DNA of 64,000 nucleotides. Origin: JBBCJT01 sp037190665. Lineage in GTDB: Bacteria; Pseudomonadota; Alphaproteobacteria; Acetobacterales; Acetobacteraceae. Position 1 is the first letter of the stretch, and each line of letters starts with the position of its first letter. Positions 36,505 through 42,263 of this stretch are shown here, in pieces. The translations under genes were made by a program, and so were the position numbers. The stretch is taken from NCBI GenBank assembly GCA_037190665.1, contig JBBCJT010000010.1:1-64000 (forward strand), in the 5' to 3' direction. The notes under the pieces were generated by a model that saw only the letters and a program-made list of their open reading frames with translations, did not search any database and had not been told where the DNA came from.

Positions 36505-36857
36505 CCGCCGGCCTGAGGCAATGTGGGCAGTCAAGCTGCCCGCAACGTCGGGATCGTCCACGATCTCTGCCATGGCGCGCTTCGCATCCCACAGGTCCCG
36601 CGCCGTCTGCATCCGGAGCCACAGATCCGTCCTGTTGCCGAGTAGCTTGCCCAGCCTGACAGCCATCTCAGGGGAAACGGCCGCGCGTTCGGCCAGGATC
36701 GCATGTAGGGACTGCCGGCTGACGCCGAGCGCAGTGGCAGCCTCGCTGACACTGACCGCAGCGCGGACAGCACTTCCTCCCGCAGCAGCGCGCCCGGATG
36801 CGTCGGCCGGAAGGCGGGAGAGCGATTGGCGGTGGTGGTCTGGGTCATCTTCCTCAT
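36487..36857 (-). pseudogene. higA: Frameshifted HigA-type antitoxin gene
   Basis: Two overlapping frames together give one HigA protein. The start frame reads MRKMTQ to RPTHPGALLREEVLSALR. After about 36756 the next frame continues VSVSEAATALGVSRQSLHAILAER and PEMAVRLGKLLGNRTDLWLRMQ. Adding one G near 36756 would join them, so a one-base deletion (or a sequencing error) broke the gene. The remaining HTH half could still be made as a fragment only with internal initiation. Confidence 0.75.
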
Positions 36858-36965
36858 CCCCCATTGATAGTTCTCTAGATCAACGTCGATCGCGTCTTCA
36901 CCGTCCCACCCGAAGGTAATGCACCACGCGCCGTTGATGTGAACCGTGAAGCGCGTTGGCTTGCC
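36858..36965 (-). pseudogene. higB: Truncated HigB-type toxin remnant
   Basis: Upstream of higA, in frame with its start, is only the C-terminal part of a HigB/RelE-like mRNA interferase: FTVHINGAWCITFGW and DAIDVDLENYQW. The N-terminal two thirds, including catalytic surface residues, are missing, replaced by the oppositely oriented HTH gene. The toxin is therefore inactive. Confidence 0.65.
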
Positions 36966-36993
36966 CGCCAAAGCGCAGCAACCGGCAGGTGCG

Positions 36994-37323
36994 ATGGCAG
37001 GCACCAAGGATCGGCGCGAACTCTCTCTCCTGTCGCTGTTCCTGCACCTGGGCAGCGTAGGGGGCGCCGTGTGTGGAAGCCGGGCGGCATTCGTGGTCTT
37101 CGCCGCCGTCTGCGATGCGCATCGGACCCGGGGCGCCGCGAACATCTCCGCTCTGGCGATGAGCACTGACGTGTCGCGGCAGACGGTGCGCCGCCATCTC
37201 GCCGAGTTGGTCCGCATGCAACTGGTCAGGACGGTCCCCCGCGATGGCGAGCTGCACTTTGTTCCGGCCGCGCGCGGGCTCGCCGCCGCGCGCACAATCG
37301 TCGCGCGGAGCGAGCGGTACTAG
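36994..37323 (+). CDS. Winged-helix regulator, MarR/ArsR-like
   Basis: The 109-aa protein from ATG 36994 has the pattern of a winged HTH: FVVFAAVCDAHRTRGAANISALAMSTDVSRQTVRRHLAELVRMQLV spread over helices 2-4, then the wing TVPRDGELHFVPAARG. It probably regulates phage or neighbouring genes. The ribosome-binding site (GGCAGG) is modest. Its 5' end abuts the higB remnant, implying it arrived by recombination. Confidence 0.62.
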   Translation: MAGTKDRRELSLLSLFLHLGSVGGAVCGSRAAFVVFAAVCDAHRTRGAANISALAMSTDVSRQTVRRHLAELVRMQLVRTVPRDGELHFVPAARGLAAARTIVARSERY

Positions 37324-37366
37324 ATTGATTTCGTGAGACTTCTACTGGCCGAAATGGCCATCTTCC

Positions 37367-37381
37367 TTACGCACTGCGTAA
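37367..37381. promoter_or_regulatory. Isolated 15-base palindrome
   Basis: TTACGCA-C-TGCGTAA is a perfect inverted repeat in the 124-base gap between the end of the winged-helix gene and the end of the repressor gene. It is not near a start codon, so it may be a regulator site for an unseen transcript or a spacer element. Confidence 0.4.
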
Positions 37382-37447
37382 TTGCATACGGTTGTAGAGA
37401 GGGGACTGATATTCAACGTCTGAGGTAAATTGATGACGGAAAGAGAA

Positions 37448-38206
37448 CTACTTCCTTCGCGTGCCTCGCCGGTCGCCCGCTGGCTCCAGGGCGGGGGCGA
37501 CGCGGCGTGAGCCACGTCCGGCGCTTCCGGCCTTCGTCCGCTTCGCCGCTCCTTGGGCGCTGCTATCCGTGGCGGCACCCGACATCGGTAGAGTCACGCG
37601 AGCCTCGGGGGGCAGAAGCAGCCTGCTGTGCTTCGACGCCAGAACCGCAGCCATCTCGGGATGAACGCCCCTCAGCACACCACGCAGCAGGTAATCGAGG
37701 CTGACGCCGGCGTACTCGCAGAAGCGGTCCAGCACGTCGTCACCCGGGCGCGTACGGCCGCTCTCAATGTCGCGCCAGATCGGCAGGGGCACGCCCATGG
37801 CACGGGCGGTCTCCGCGGGGTCCTGCTCGATCTCCTGGCGGGCCCAGACAATCCTCTCCGCAAAGAGGACCCGGTCGTCGCTGTCCTTCGGCTGACCTCG
37901 CTGCCTGGAGGGCATGGCCTCGAGCCGCGCGGCCAGGCGGGCGGCAGCGGCCCTCGGCAACTGATCGTCGATCCCTCGAAAAATCCAGTCGAGCGTCAGC
38001 CCGAAGGGGGTGCGTTCGCAAAGACGGATCATGGCTTCCAGGTCGGCCATCTCGACCAGCCGCTCGGACTTCCAGTTGGACCACGCGGATCGGGAGCGGC
38101 CAACCAGATCCCCCATCGCCTCGTCGGTCAGATCGAGTTCCGCCTGCACTGCGCGTAGGCGCGCTGACGTGGCGACCTTGAGCGGAGAGGGCGGCCCCTT
38201 TGCCAT
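37448..38206 (-). CDS. Prophage repressor with two HTH domains
   Basis: The 252-aa protein from ATG 38206 has two XRE-like helix-turn-helix domains: about 16-78 (DLTDEAMGDLVGRSRSAWSNW) and 118-176 (DPAETARAMGVPLPIWRDIESGRTRP). The C-terminus is basic and disordered, and no S24 peptidase domain is present, so RecA-stimulated self-cleavage is not expected. It faces the Cro-like gene across three operator palindromes, hence the likely lysogeny repressor. No Shine-Dalgarno is seen; a CATTGT-C-ACAATG palindrome covers the start codon. Confidence 0.8.
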   Translation of the reverse strand: MAKGPPSPLKVATSARLRAVQAELDLTDEAMGDLVGRSRSAWSNWKSERLVEMADLEAMIRLCERTPFGLTLDWIFRGIDDQLPRAAAARLAARLEAMPSRQRGQPKDSDDRVLFAERIVWARQEIEQDPAETARAMGVPLPIWRDIESGRTRPGDDVLDRFCEYAGVSLDYLLRGVLRGVHPEMAAVLASKHSRLLLPPEARVTLPMSGAATDSSAQGAAKRTKAGSAGRGSRRVAPALEPAGDRRGTRRK

Positions 38207-38216
38207 TGTCACAATG

Positions 38217-38233
38217 TGCCAGCTTAGCTGGCA
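38217..38233. promoter_or_regulatory. Right operator 1 (TGCCAGCTTAGCTGGCA)
   Basis: A perfect palindrome centred 19 bases upstream of the repressor start codon, well placed to autoregulate repressor synthesis. Arms are TGCCAGC/GCTGGCA. Confidence 0.65.
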
Positions 38234-38240
38234 CCGGGCC

Positions 38241-38257
38241 TGCCCGACGTTCTGGCT
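38241..38257. promoter_or_regulatory. Right operator 2 (TGCCCGACGTTCTGGCT)
   Basis: A weaker copy of the same operator with one mismatch in each arm, centred 24 bases from right operator 1. Confidence 0.45.
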
Positions 38258-38274
38258 AGAGTCGGGTTGTGAAA

Positions 38275-38291
38275 CGCCAGAATATCTGGCA
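38275..38291. promoter_or_regulatory. Right operator 3 (CGCCAGAATATCTGGCA)
   Basis: Arms GCCAGA/TCTGGC around ATA, ending 10 bases before the ATG of the Cro-like gene, so it would overlap the rightward promoter or start. Nearly identical to left operator 1 read on the other strand. Confidence 0.65.
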
Positions 38292-38301
38292 TCACTCCGC
38301 C

Positions 38302-38532
38302 ATGGACGCTGCACAGATAGTCCGCGCGCTCGGTGGTCCGACGAAGCTGGCCGCGCTGATCCAGATTAGCCGTAGCGCGGTCAGCAACTGGCCGAACGAC
38401 GGCATTCCCGCCCGCCACTGGCCGCGCATCGTCCGCGCGGCAGCTCAGAACGAGGCGACGAGGCACATCACCCTCGACGTGCTGGAGCACCATCGGGGCC
38501 GCCGAGCCACGCCGACGGCGGACGCGGCGTGA
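38302..38532 (+). CDS. Cro-like (YdaS-type) repressor
   Basis: The 76-aa protein starts at ATG 38302 and has one HTH: MDAAQIVRALGGPTKLAALI, then QISRSAVSNWPNDGIPARHW, the YdaS/Cro pattern. It is divergent from the repressor gene with three shared operators and opens the rightward early operon. No ribosome-binding site precedes the ATG, so it may be leaderless. GTG 38269 would place an operator inside the coding region and is less likely. Confidence 0.78.
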   Translation: MDAAQIVRALGGPTKLAALIQISRSAVSNWPNDGIPARHWPRIVRAAAQNEATRHITLDVLEHHRGRRATPTADAA

Positions 38533-38885
38533 TGCTGCTCGGCCGGAACCCCGGGCCCCTGGTCATCATCCAGTCCGACGGCACCCGGGAGCGTCACGCG
38601 CACCTCGAGGTCGCCGAGACGTGGTTCGAGTGCACCAGCGCGGGCACGCGGCTGCGGCTGGCAGCCGAGATCCGCGGCGCCGAGGCCGCGCCCAGGGAGT
38701 TCTGGTGCCGGCTGATCGACGCCGATGGCGCGCTGATGCGGTTCAGCCTCGTCGCCGAGATCAAAGGCCGGACAGTGTTCGAAGCCACTGCACTGCGTTC
38801 GGCATGCTGCTCAGGCCCGTCTCGATCAGCCGAGTTGTGGCTGCTTTCAGGGCCGCTTCGGGAAGCGACGCGAGATGCTTCCTGA
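38532..38885 (+). CDS. Hypothetical phage protein
   Basis: The 117-aa product begins at ATG 38532, overlapping the cro stop (TGATG-like junction). Residues 1-80 read as a beta-rich domain (GPLVIIQSDGTRERHAHLEV, WCRLIDADGALMRFSLV). The last 40 codons are antisense to the leftward gene ending at 38761 and look low-quality, so the original 3' end may have been replaced. Function unknown. Confidence 0.5.
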   Translation: MLLGRNPGPLVIIQSDGTRERHAHLEVAETWFECTSAGTRLRLAAEIRGAEAAPREFWCRLIDADGALMRFSLVAEIKGRTVFEATALRSACCSGPSRSAELWLLSGPLREATRDAS

Positions 38886-39231
38886 TCAGCGACTTCTCCT
38901 CGGCCGGGATATCCGCCTCCTCGACCTTCGCGGCCAGCAGGTCGCGGATCGTGTCGGCGTGCAGCCGGACGGTGACGGTGCCGAGGATCGCGGACAGGCC
39001 GCCGTCGTCTTCGAGAAAGTCGATACCGCGGGCAGTGATCCACGCGTCGACTACATCGAGCAGGCCCTCGGAGGTGCGAAAGATTCGAGCACCGGCGAGT
39101 CCGTGTTCCTTCAGATAGGCGAGATTTGCGGCCAGCGCTCCCTCGGTCGCTGCGCGGAAGTCCGTGACAGTCCCCGGGTACGCCTCACGAAGCTCCTCGA
39201 GCACCTTTCGCTGCAATTCTCTATCGATCAT
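38761..39231 (-). CDS. Hypothetical phage protein, leftward within the rightward operon
   Basis: The 156-aa protein starts at ATG 39231 (GGGGATTTC before it). It is well-behaved coding sequence: MIDRELQRKVLEELREAYPG, then AANLAYLKEHGLAG, a wing-like middle and helical end. It resembles small winged-helix phage proteins, but no family is recognised. The frame stays open to an ATG at 39381 that forms an ATGA overlap with the upstream gene, an alternative start adding 50 residues. Confidence 0.6.
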   Translation of the reverse strand: MIDRELQRKVLEELREAYPGTVTDFRAATEGALAANLAYLKEHGLAGARIFRTSEGLLDVVDAWITARGIDFLEDDGGLSAILGTVTVRLHADTIRDLLAAKVEEADIPAEEKSLIRKHLASLPEAALKAATTRLIETGLSSMPNAVQWLRTLSGL

Positions 39232-39377
39232 GAAATCCCCATGGGTCGCCTTGCCAGCCCCATGGTGGATGCGGTGCAGGTGCGCAGCAATGCCGCCCGC
39301 GCCGCCGTCGTCGCGCTTCGGGATACCCCCGGCGCGACGCAGAGCGGGGAGGGCGTGTTCCTCCCGCGCCCCCCCGC
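39232..39377. other. Spacer or N-terminal extension region
   Basis: No independent gene is supported here. On the minus strand it is open in frame with the gene ending at 38761, from an ATG at 39381 that overlaps the previous stop, so it may be part of that protein. Confidence 0.4.
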
Positions 39378-39614
39378 TCATCCTGTCGTGCCTGTCAGCA
39401 GCGCGCGCCACACGCGCTGCCGCAGGTCTTTCGCCTCGAACGGGCTGAGATACGGGCGCACGCGTCCACGTAGCGCCGCGATCTCGATCAGCCGCTTCTC
39501 GATGCGCGCCGCCATGGCGCGCTGGTCGGCCGCCCTGGACGGCGGTTCGACCGTGGATTGCCGCTCGTCGTCGCCGATCTCCAAGCCGTCTGTCCGCACC
39601 TCCTGCTGCCTCAC
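39378..39614 (-). CDS. Small hypothetical phage protein
   Basis: The 78-aa product from GTG 39614 (GGAG three bases upstream) contains MAARIEKRLIEIAALRGRVRPYL and a helical LRQRVWRALL end. Starts further upstream (to 39704) would run into the divergent gene and its palindromic repeats. Its stop forms an ATGA with an ATG at 39381, suggesting translational coupling to the following gene. Confidence 0.42.
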   Translation of the reverse strand: MRQQEVRTDGLEIGDDERQSTVEPPSRAADQRAMAARIEKRLIEIAALRGRVRPYLSPFEAKDLRQRVWRALLTGTTG

Positions 39615-39667
39615 TGCTCCGGGTTCCGTCGGTGGTGGAAACACCACTGGAGCAGGAGCCACCCGAG

Positions 39668-40030
39668 ATGTTGGGTATTCCACCCAAGCCCTTGGGTATT
39701 TCACCCAAGGATCTGGGCGAGCCGCCCAAGGCCGCGGCGATGCCCCACGCTAGCGCCATCGTCGGCGAGATGGAGGGGATCGTCCGCGCGGCGGTCGATC
39801 CTCACCGCCCGGACGGCATCAAGGTCGCGCTGGCGCGGGCTGCGCGCACGCTGAACCTGCCGGCCCGGCGCGTCCGTGCCTACTGGCACGGCGAGGTGCG
39901 CTCGGTCCGTGCCGACGAGGCCGACCACCTCCGCCGCGTTCACCGCGAGCTGCTGGCCGCCGAGCTGCGGCGCCTGGACGCGCAGGCCGACCTGCTGCGC
40001 GCGCGCCTGCGCGAGTGCCGGGCACCGTGA
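39668..40030 (+). CDS. Hypothetical phage protein with heptapeptide repeats at the N-terminus
   Basis: The 120-aa product starts at ATG 39668 (GTG 39632 also possible). It opens with three 7-residue repeats of the form LGxxPKx, encoded by three palindromic 21-base DNA units. The remainder is helical and basic: MEGIVRAAVDPHRPDGI, LARAARTLNLPARRVRAYWHGE and a coiled LLAAELRRLDAQADLLRARL. A DNA-binding role is plausible: the middle resembles a HTH. Next gene overlaps as GTGA. Confidence 0.62.
   Translation: MLGIPPKPLGISPKDLGEPPKAAAMPHASAIVGEMEGIVRAAVDPHRPDGIKVALARAARTLNLPARRVRAYWHGEVRSVRADEADHLRRVHRELLAAELRRLDAQADLLRARLRECRAP
39671..39730. repeat. Three palindromic 21-base units (iteron-like)
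   Basis: TTGGGTATTCCACCCAAG, TTGGGTATTTCACCCAAG and CTGGGCGAGCCGCCCAAG begin at 39671, 39692 and 39713. Each is an inverted repeat around five bases; the 21-base period is two helical turns. They lie at the 5' end of a gene, in the divergent region. Confidence 0.6.
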
Positions 40031-40143
40031 GGCTGTGGTGGACGCTGGTGCGCATCCGTTTCTGGCAGGGCCTCGCGGCGTTCGCACTGCGCCGGCGCGA
40101 CGCGGCCCGCGCCCGGATCACTCCCCTCATCGACGCCCTGTAG
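40027..40143 (+). CDS. Small 38-aa protein
   Basis: GTG 40027 overlaps the previous stop (GTGA). The peptide MRLWWTLVRIRFWQGLAAF is hydrophobic with basic residues, followed by an Arg-rich tail. Its stop TAGGAGG provides the Shine-Dalgarno of the next gene. Possibly membrane-active or a coupling peptide. Confidence 0.5.
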   Translation: MRLWWTLVRIRFWQGLAAFALRRRDAARARITPLIDAL

Positions 40144-40158
40144 GAGGCAACACGAGCA

Positions 40159-40752
40159 ATGGCGAAGCGCCTGTCGGACGATGCTGCCATCGGCCACAAC
40201 CAGCCCGGCCCCAACGAGTTCGCGGAGCACTGGTCGGCGATCCGCGCCGCCAAGCGCACGCTGGAGGAAGCGCAGGGCATCTACCGGTCCAAGCTGAAGT
40301 TGGCGAAGGACGCGGGGTTCAACCCGTCTGTCATCACCGAGCTGCTCCGGCTGCAGAAACAGGACCCGGACGCGCTCGAGCAGCACAACCGGGAACTCGC
40401 GCGGCTCGCAGCCTGGGCGAACATCCCCGTCGGCACGCAGACGTCGCTGTTCGGCGCCGACGACGAGCAGCGGCCGAGCGAGTCCGCCGCGGCGGCGATC
40501 CGTTCCGTGGACGTCCAGCAGGCCGGTTACGACGCGGCGCTGCGCGGCGACCCGTCGGACAGCTCGCCGCACCCCCCGGGCACACCCCACGCGGTGACCT
40601 GGCGTCAGGGCTACGACCTCGGCCGCGATTTCATGGAGCGCAGCGGCAAGTTCAACGAGAAGGTGGCGACACCGCGAAAGCGCAAGGGGCGGGCGAGGGC
40701 GAGCGCGTCGGCGGTGGCGGCATCGGAGAGCGCGCAGGCCCCCGTCTTCTGA
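40159..40752 (+). CDS. Phage protein with RMF-like C-terminal motif
   Basis: The 197-aa protein has a strong ribosome-binding site (TAGGAGG). Residues 8-16 contain IGHNQPGP, common in small alphaproteobacterial phage proteins. A helical region (RTLEEAQGIYRSKLKLAKDA) follows, then AGYDAALRGDP and WRQGYDLGRDF, a pair resembling ribosome-modulation-factor motifs. The C-terminus is basic and disordered. Function unproven. Confidence 0.65.
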   Translation: MAKRLSDDAAIGHNQPGPNEFAEHWSAIRAAKRTLEEAQGIYRSKLKLAKDAGFNPSVITELLRLQKQDPDALEQHNRELARLAAWANIPVGTQTSLFGADDEQRPSESAAAAIRSVDVQQAGYDAALRGDPSDSSPHPPGTPHAVTWRQGYDLGRDFMERSGKFNEKVATPRKRKGRARASASAVAASESAQAPVF

Positions 40753-40765
40753 GGCGCGCCGCGCA

Positions 40766-41263
40766 ATGGGCTCCCTCGCACTCGATCTGTCGACCCGGAC
40801 CGGCTGGGCGTTCGGCCGGCCCGGCGCCACGCCGATCCACGGCGTGTGGAAGCTGGGCAACATGTCCGACCTCGGCCGGCTGTGCAGTTGCCTCGCCAAC
40901 AGCCTGGAGGATGCGATCGCCGTGCATCAGCCGCGGCGGGTCGTGTTCGAGGGGCCGGTCGTCAAGCAACAGACGACCGCGCGCATGCTGATGTACCTCT
41001 GCGGCGTCGTCGAGCTGATCTCCTACGAGCACTCGGTGCGCTGCTACGAGCAGGACGTCGGCACCGTCCGCAAGGCGGTTCTCGGCCGTGGCCGGTTCAC
41101 CCGCGTTCGCGAGGACGGCAAGTGCGTGTCCGACAACAAGGCGCAGGCCATCGCCTGGTGCCGGGCGCAGGGCTGGACACCGGAGGACGACAACGCCGCC
41201 GACGCGCTTGTGCTGCTTCGCTACGCGCACCTGCTGGGCGGATCGCTGCGGGCGGCAGCGTGA
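40766..41263 (+). CDS. RuvC-like Holliday junction resolvase
   Basis: This 165-aa RNase H-fold protein has the first catalytic Asp in ALDLSTRTGWAF (residue 7), a Glu in VVFEGPVV (about 58) and terminal Asp residues in DDNAADALVLL (about 148-152). Such phage resolvases cut branched DNA during recombination or packaging. It lacks the full E. coli RuvC pattern, so it is RuvC-like only. Its stop overlaps the next start (GTGA). Confidence 0.78.
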   Translation: MGSLALDLSTRTGWAFGRPGATPIHGVWKLGNMSDLGRLCSCLANSLEDAIAVHQPRRVVFEGPVVKQQTTARMLMYLCGVVELISYEHSVRCYEQDVGTVRKAVLGRGRFTRVREDGKCVSDNKAQAIAWCRAQGWTPEDDNAADALVLLRYAHLLGGSLRAAA

Positions 41264-41832
41264 GCCTGATGGCCGCCACCGCGAAGGTCCGCCGCGACGG
41301 CAATTCCGAGCGCGAGAGGGACGACTTCTACGTCACACCGCACCAATGCACGCGCGACCTGCTGGCGCGTGAATGGATCGGTCGCGAGGTGTGGGAGCCG
41401 GCCTGCGGCGATGGCGCGATGGCGCAGGTGCTCGAGGCCACGGGCCGCCGCGTGATCTCGACCGATCTGATCCACCGCGGCTACGGCGCCGGCGGACGGG
41501 ACTTCCTGCTGGAGCGGGATCTGCTGGCCCCGCACATCGTCACCAACCCGCCGTTCCGGCTGGCCGACGAGTTCGTCGCGCACGCCCTCGACCTCGGCGC
41601 CGAGAAGATCGCGCTCTTCCTGCGGCTCGCCTTCCTCGAGGGGCGCAGGCGTCACGAGCGCCTGTACGCCACCCGGCCCCCGGCGCGCGTCTGGGTCTAC
41701 TCGGGCCGGCAGACGCTCTGGATCGGCGGGCACGAGCGCCAGCACGAGGCGCGCGGCGGAGCCATTCCATTCGCGTGGTTCGTCTGGACCCGCGGTTTTC
41801 ACGGACATCCCGAATTGAGATGGATCGCATGA
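41260..41832 (+). CDS. SAM-dependent DNA methyltransferase (NPPF type)
   Basis: The 190-aa protein starts at GTG 41260 (GTGA overlap) or ATG 41269. The SAM-binding motif is VWEPACGDGAMAQVL (about 44-58), the acidic strand end STDL, and the catalytic motif TNPPFRLA (about 95-102), typical of adenine-N6 enzymes. There is no large target-recognition domain. Probably protects phage DNA from host restriction; specificity unknown. Confidence 0.8.
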   Translation: MSLMAATAKVRRDGNSERERDDFYVTPHQCTRDLLAREWIGREVWEPACGDGAMAQVLEATGRRVISTDLIHRGYGAGGRDFLLERDLLAPHIVTNPPFRLADEFVAHALDLGAEKIALFLRLAFLEGRRRHERLYATRPPARVWVYSGRQTLWIGGHERQHEARGGAIPFAWFVWTRGFHGHPELRWIA

Positions 41833-42263
41833 TTCCAGGCATTGCCATCGTTGCCCGCTGCCTGCCGCGCATTCGGCGTGCAACGGCGCCGACCGAGCCG
41901 CCGCGCCTGACCATGGATCAGGCCGCCGCGCTGCTGGCACGGCGACCGCGCGTTGCGAGGCGGGTCTTCGCTGTCGGCTGCACCTCCGTGGCGCTGCCCG
42001 GCGCCGTGCTGCTCCCGCTGGCTGCTGCGCCGGCGCCCGCGCTGCTCGAGCCGGCGATCGCGCCGGACGCTGCCGCGCTGCCCTTCGACCTCGACGCAGG
42101 TCCCTTGCTGCCGCCGATCTGGTCGCACCCGGACGTGCCGACCGGTTCCGCGCCGTGGACGCAGGTCCCGGATGCGGCCGTCGTCGTGCCCGAGCCGGCC
42201 GCGCTCGCGGCGTTCGGCCTCGGGGTGCTGGTGCTGATCATCATCCGGGCGCTGCGGCGGTGA
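41829..42263 (+). CDS. Phage-encoded PEP-CTERM protein
   Basis: The 144-aa protein starts at ATG 41829 (ATGA with the previous stop). Residues about 44-72 (RRVFAVGCTSVALPGAVLLP) form a signal-like hydrophobic segment after a basic region. The middle is Pro-rich. The C-terminus is a PEP-CTERM signal: VVVPEPAAL at 118-126, hydrophobic AAFGLGVLVLIII and basic RALRR. This implies export and recognition by a host exosortase. It is embedded between two methyltransferase genes, so its presence is not an annotation edge effect. Function unknown. Confidence 0.68.
   Translation: MIPGIAIVARCLPRIRRATAPTEPPRLTMDQAAALLARRPRVARRVFAVGCTSVALPGAVLLPLAAAPAPALLEPAIAPDAAALPFDLDAGPLLPPIWSHPDVPTGSAPWTQVPDAAVVVPEPAALAAFGLGVLVLIIIRALRR

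Noticed and set aside
39671..39730. CRISPR array
   Set aside because: There are only three units, without unique spacers of normal size; they are within a coding frame at a strict 21-base period. No CRISPR array is visible elsewhere.
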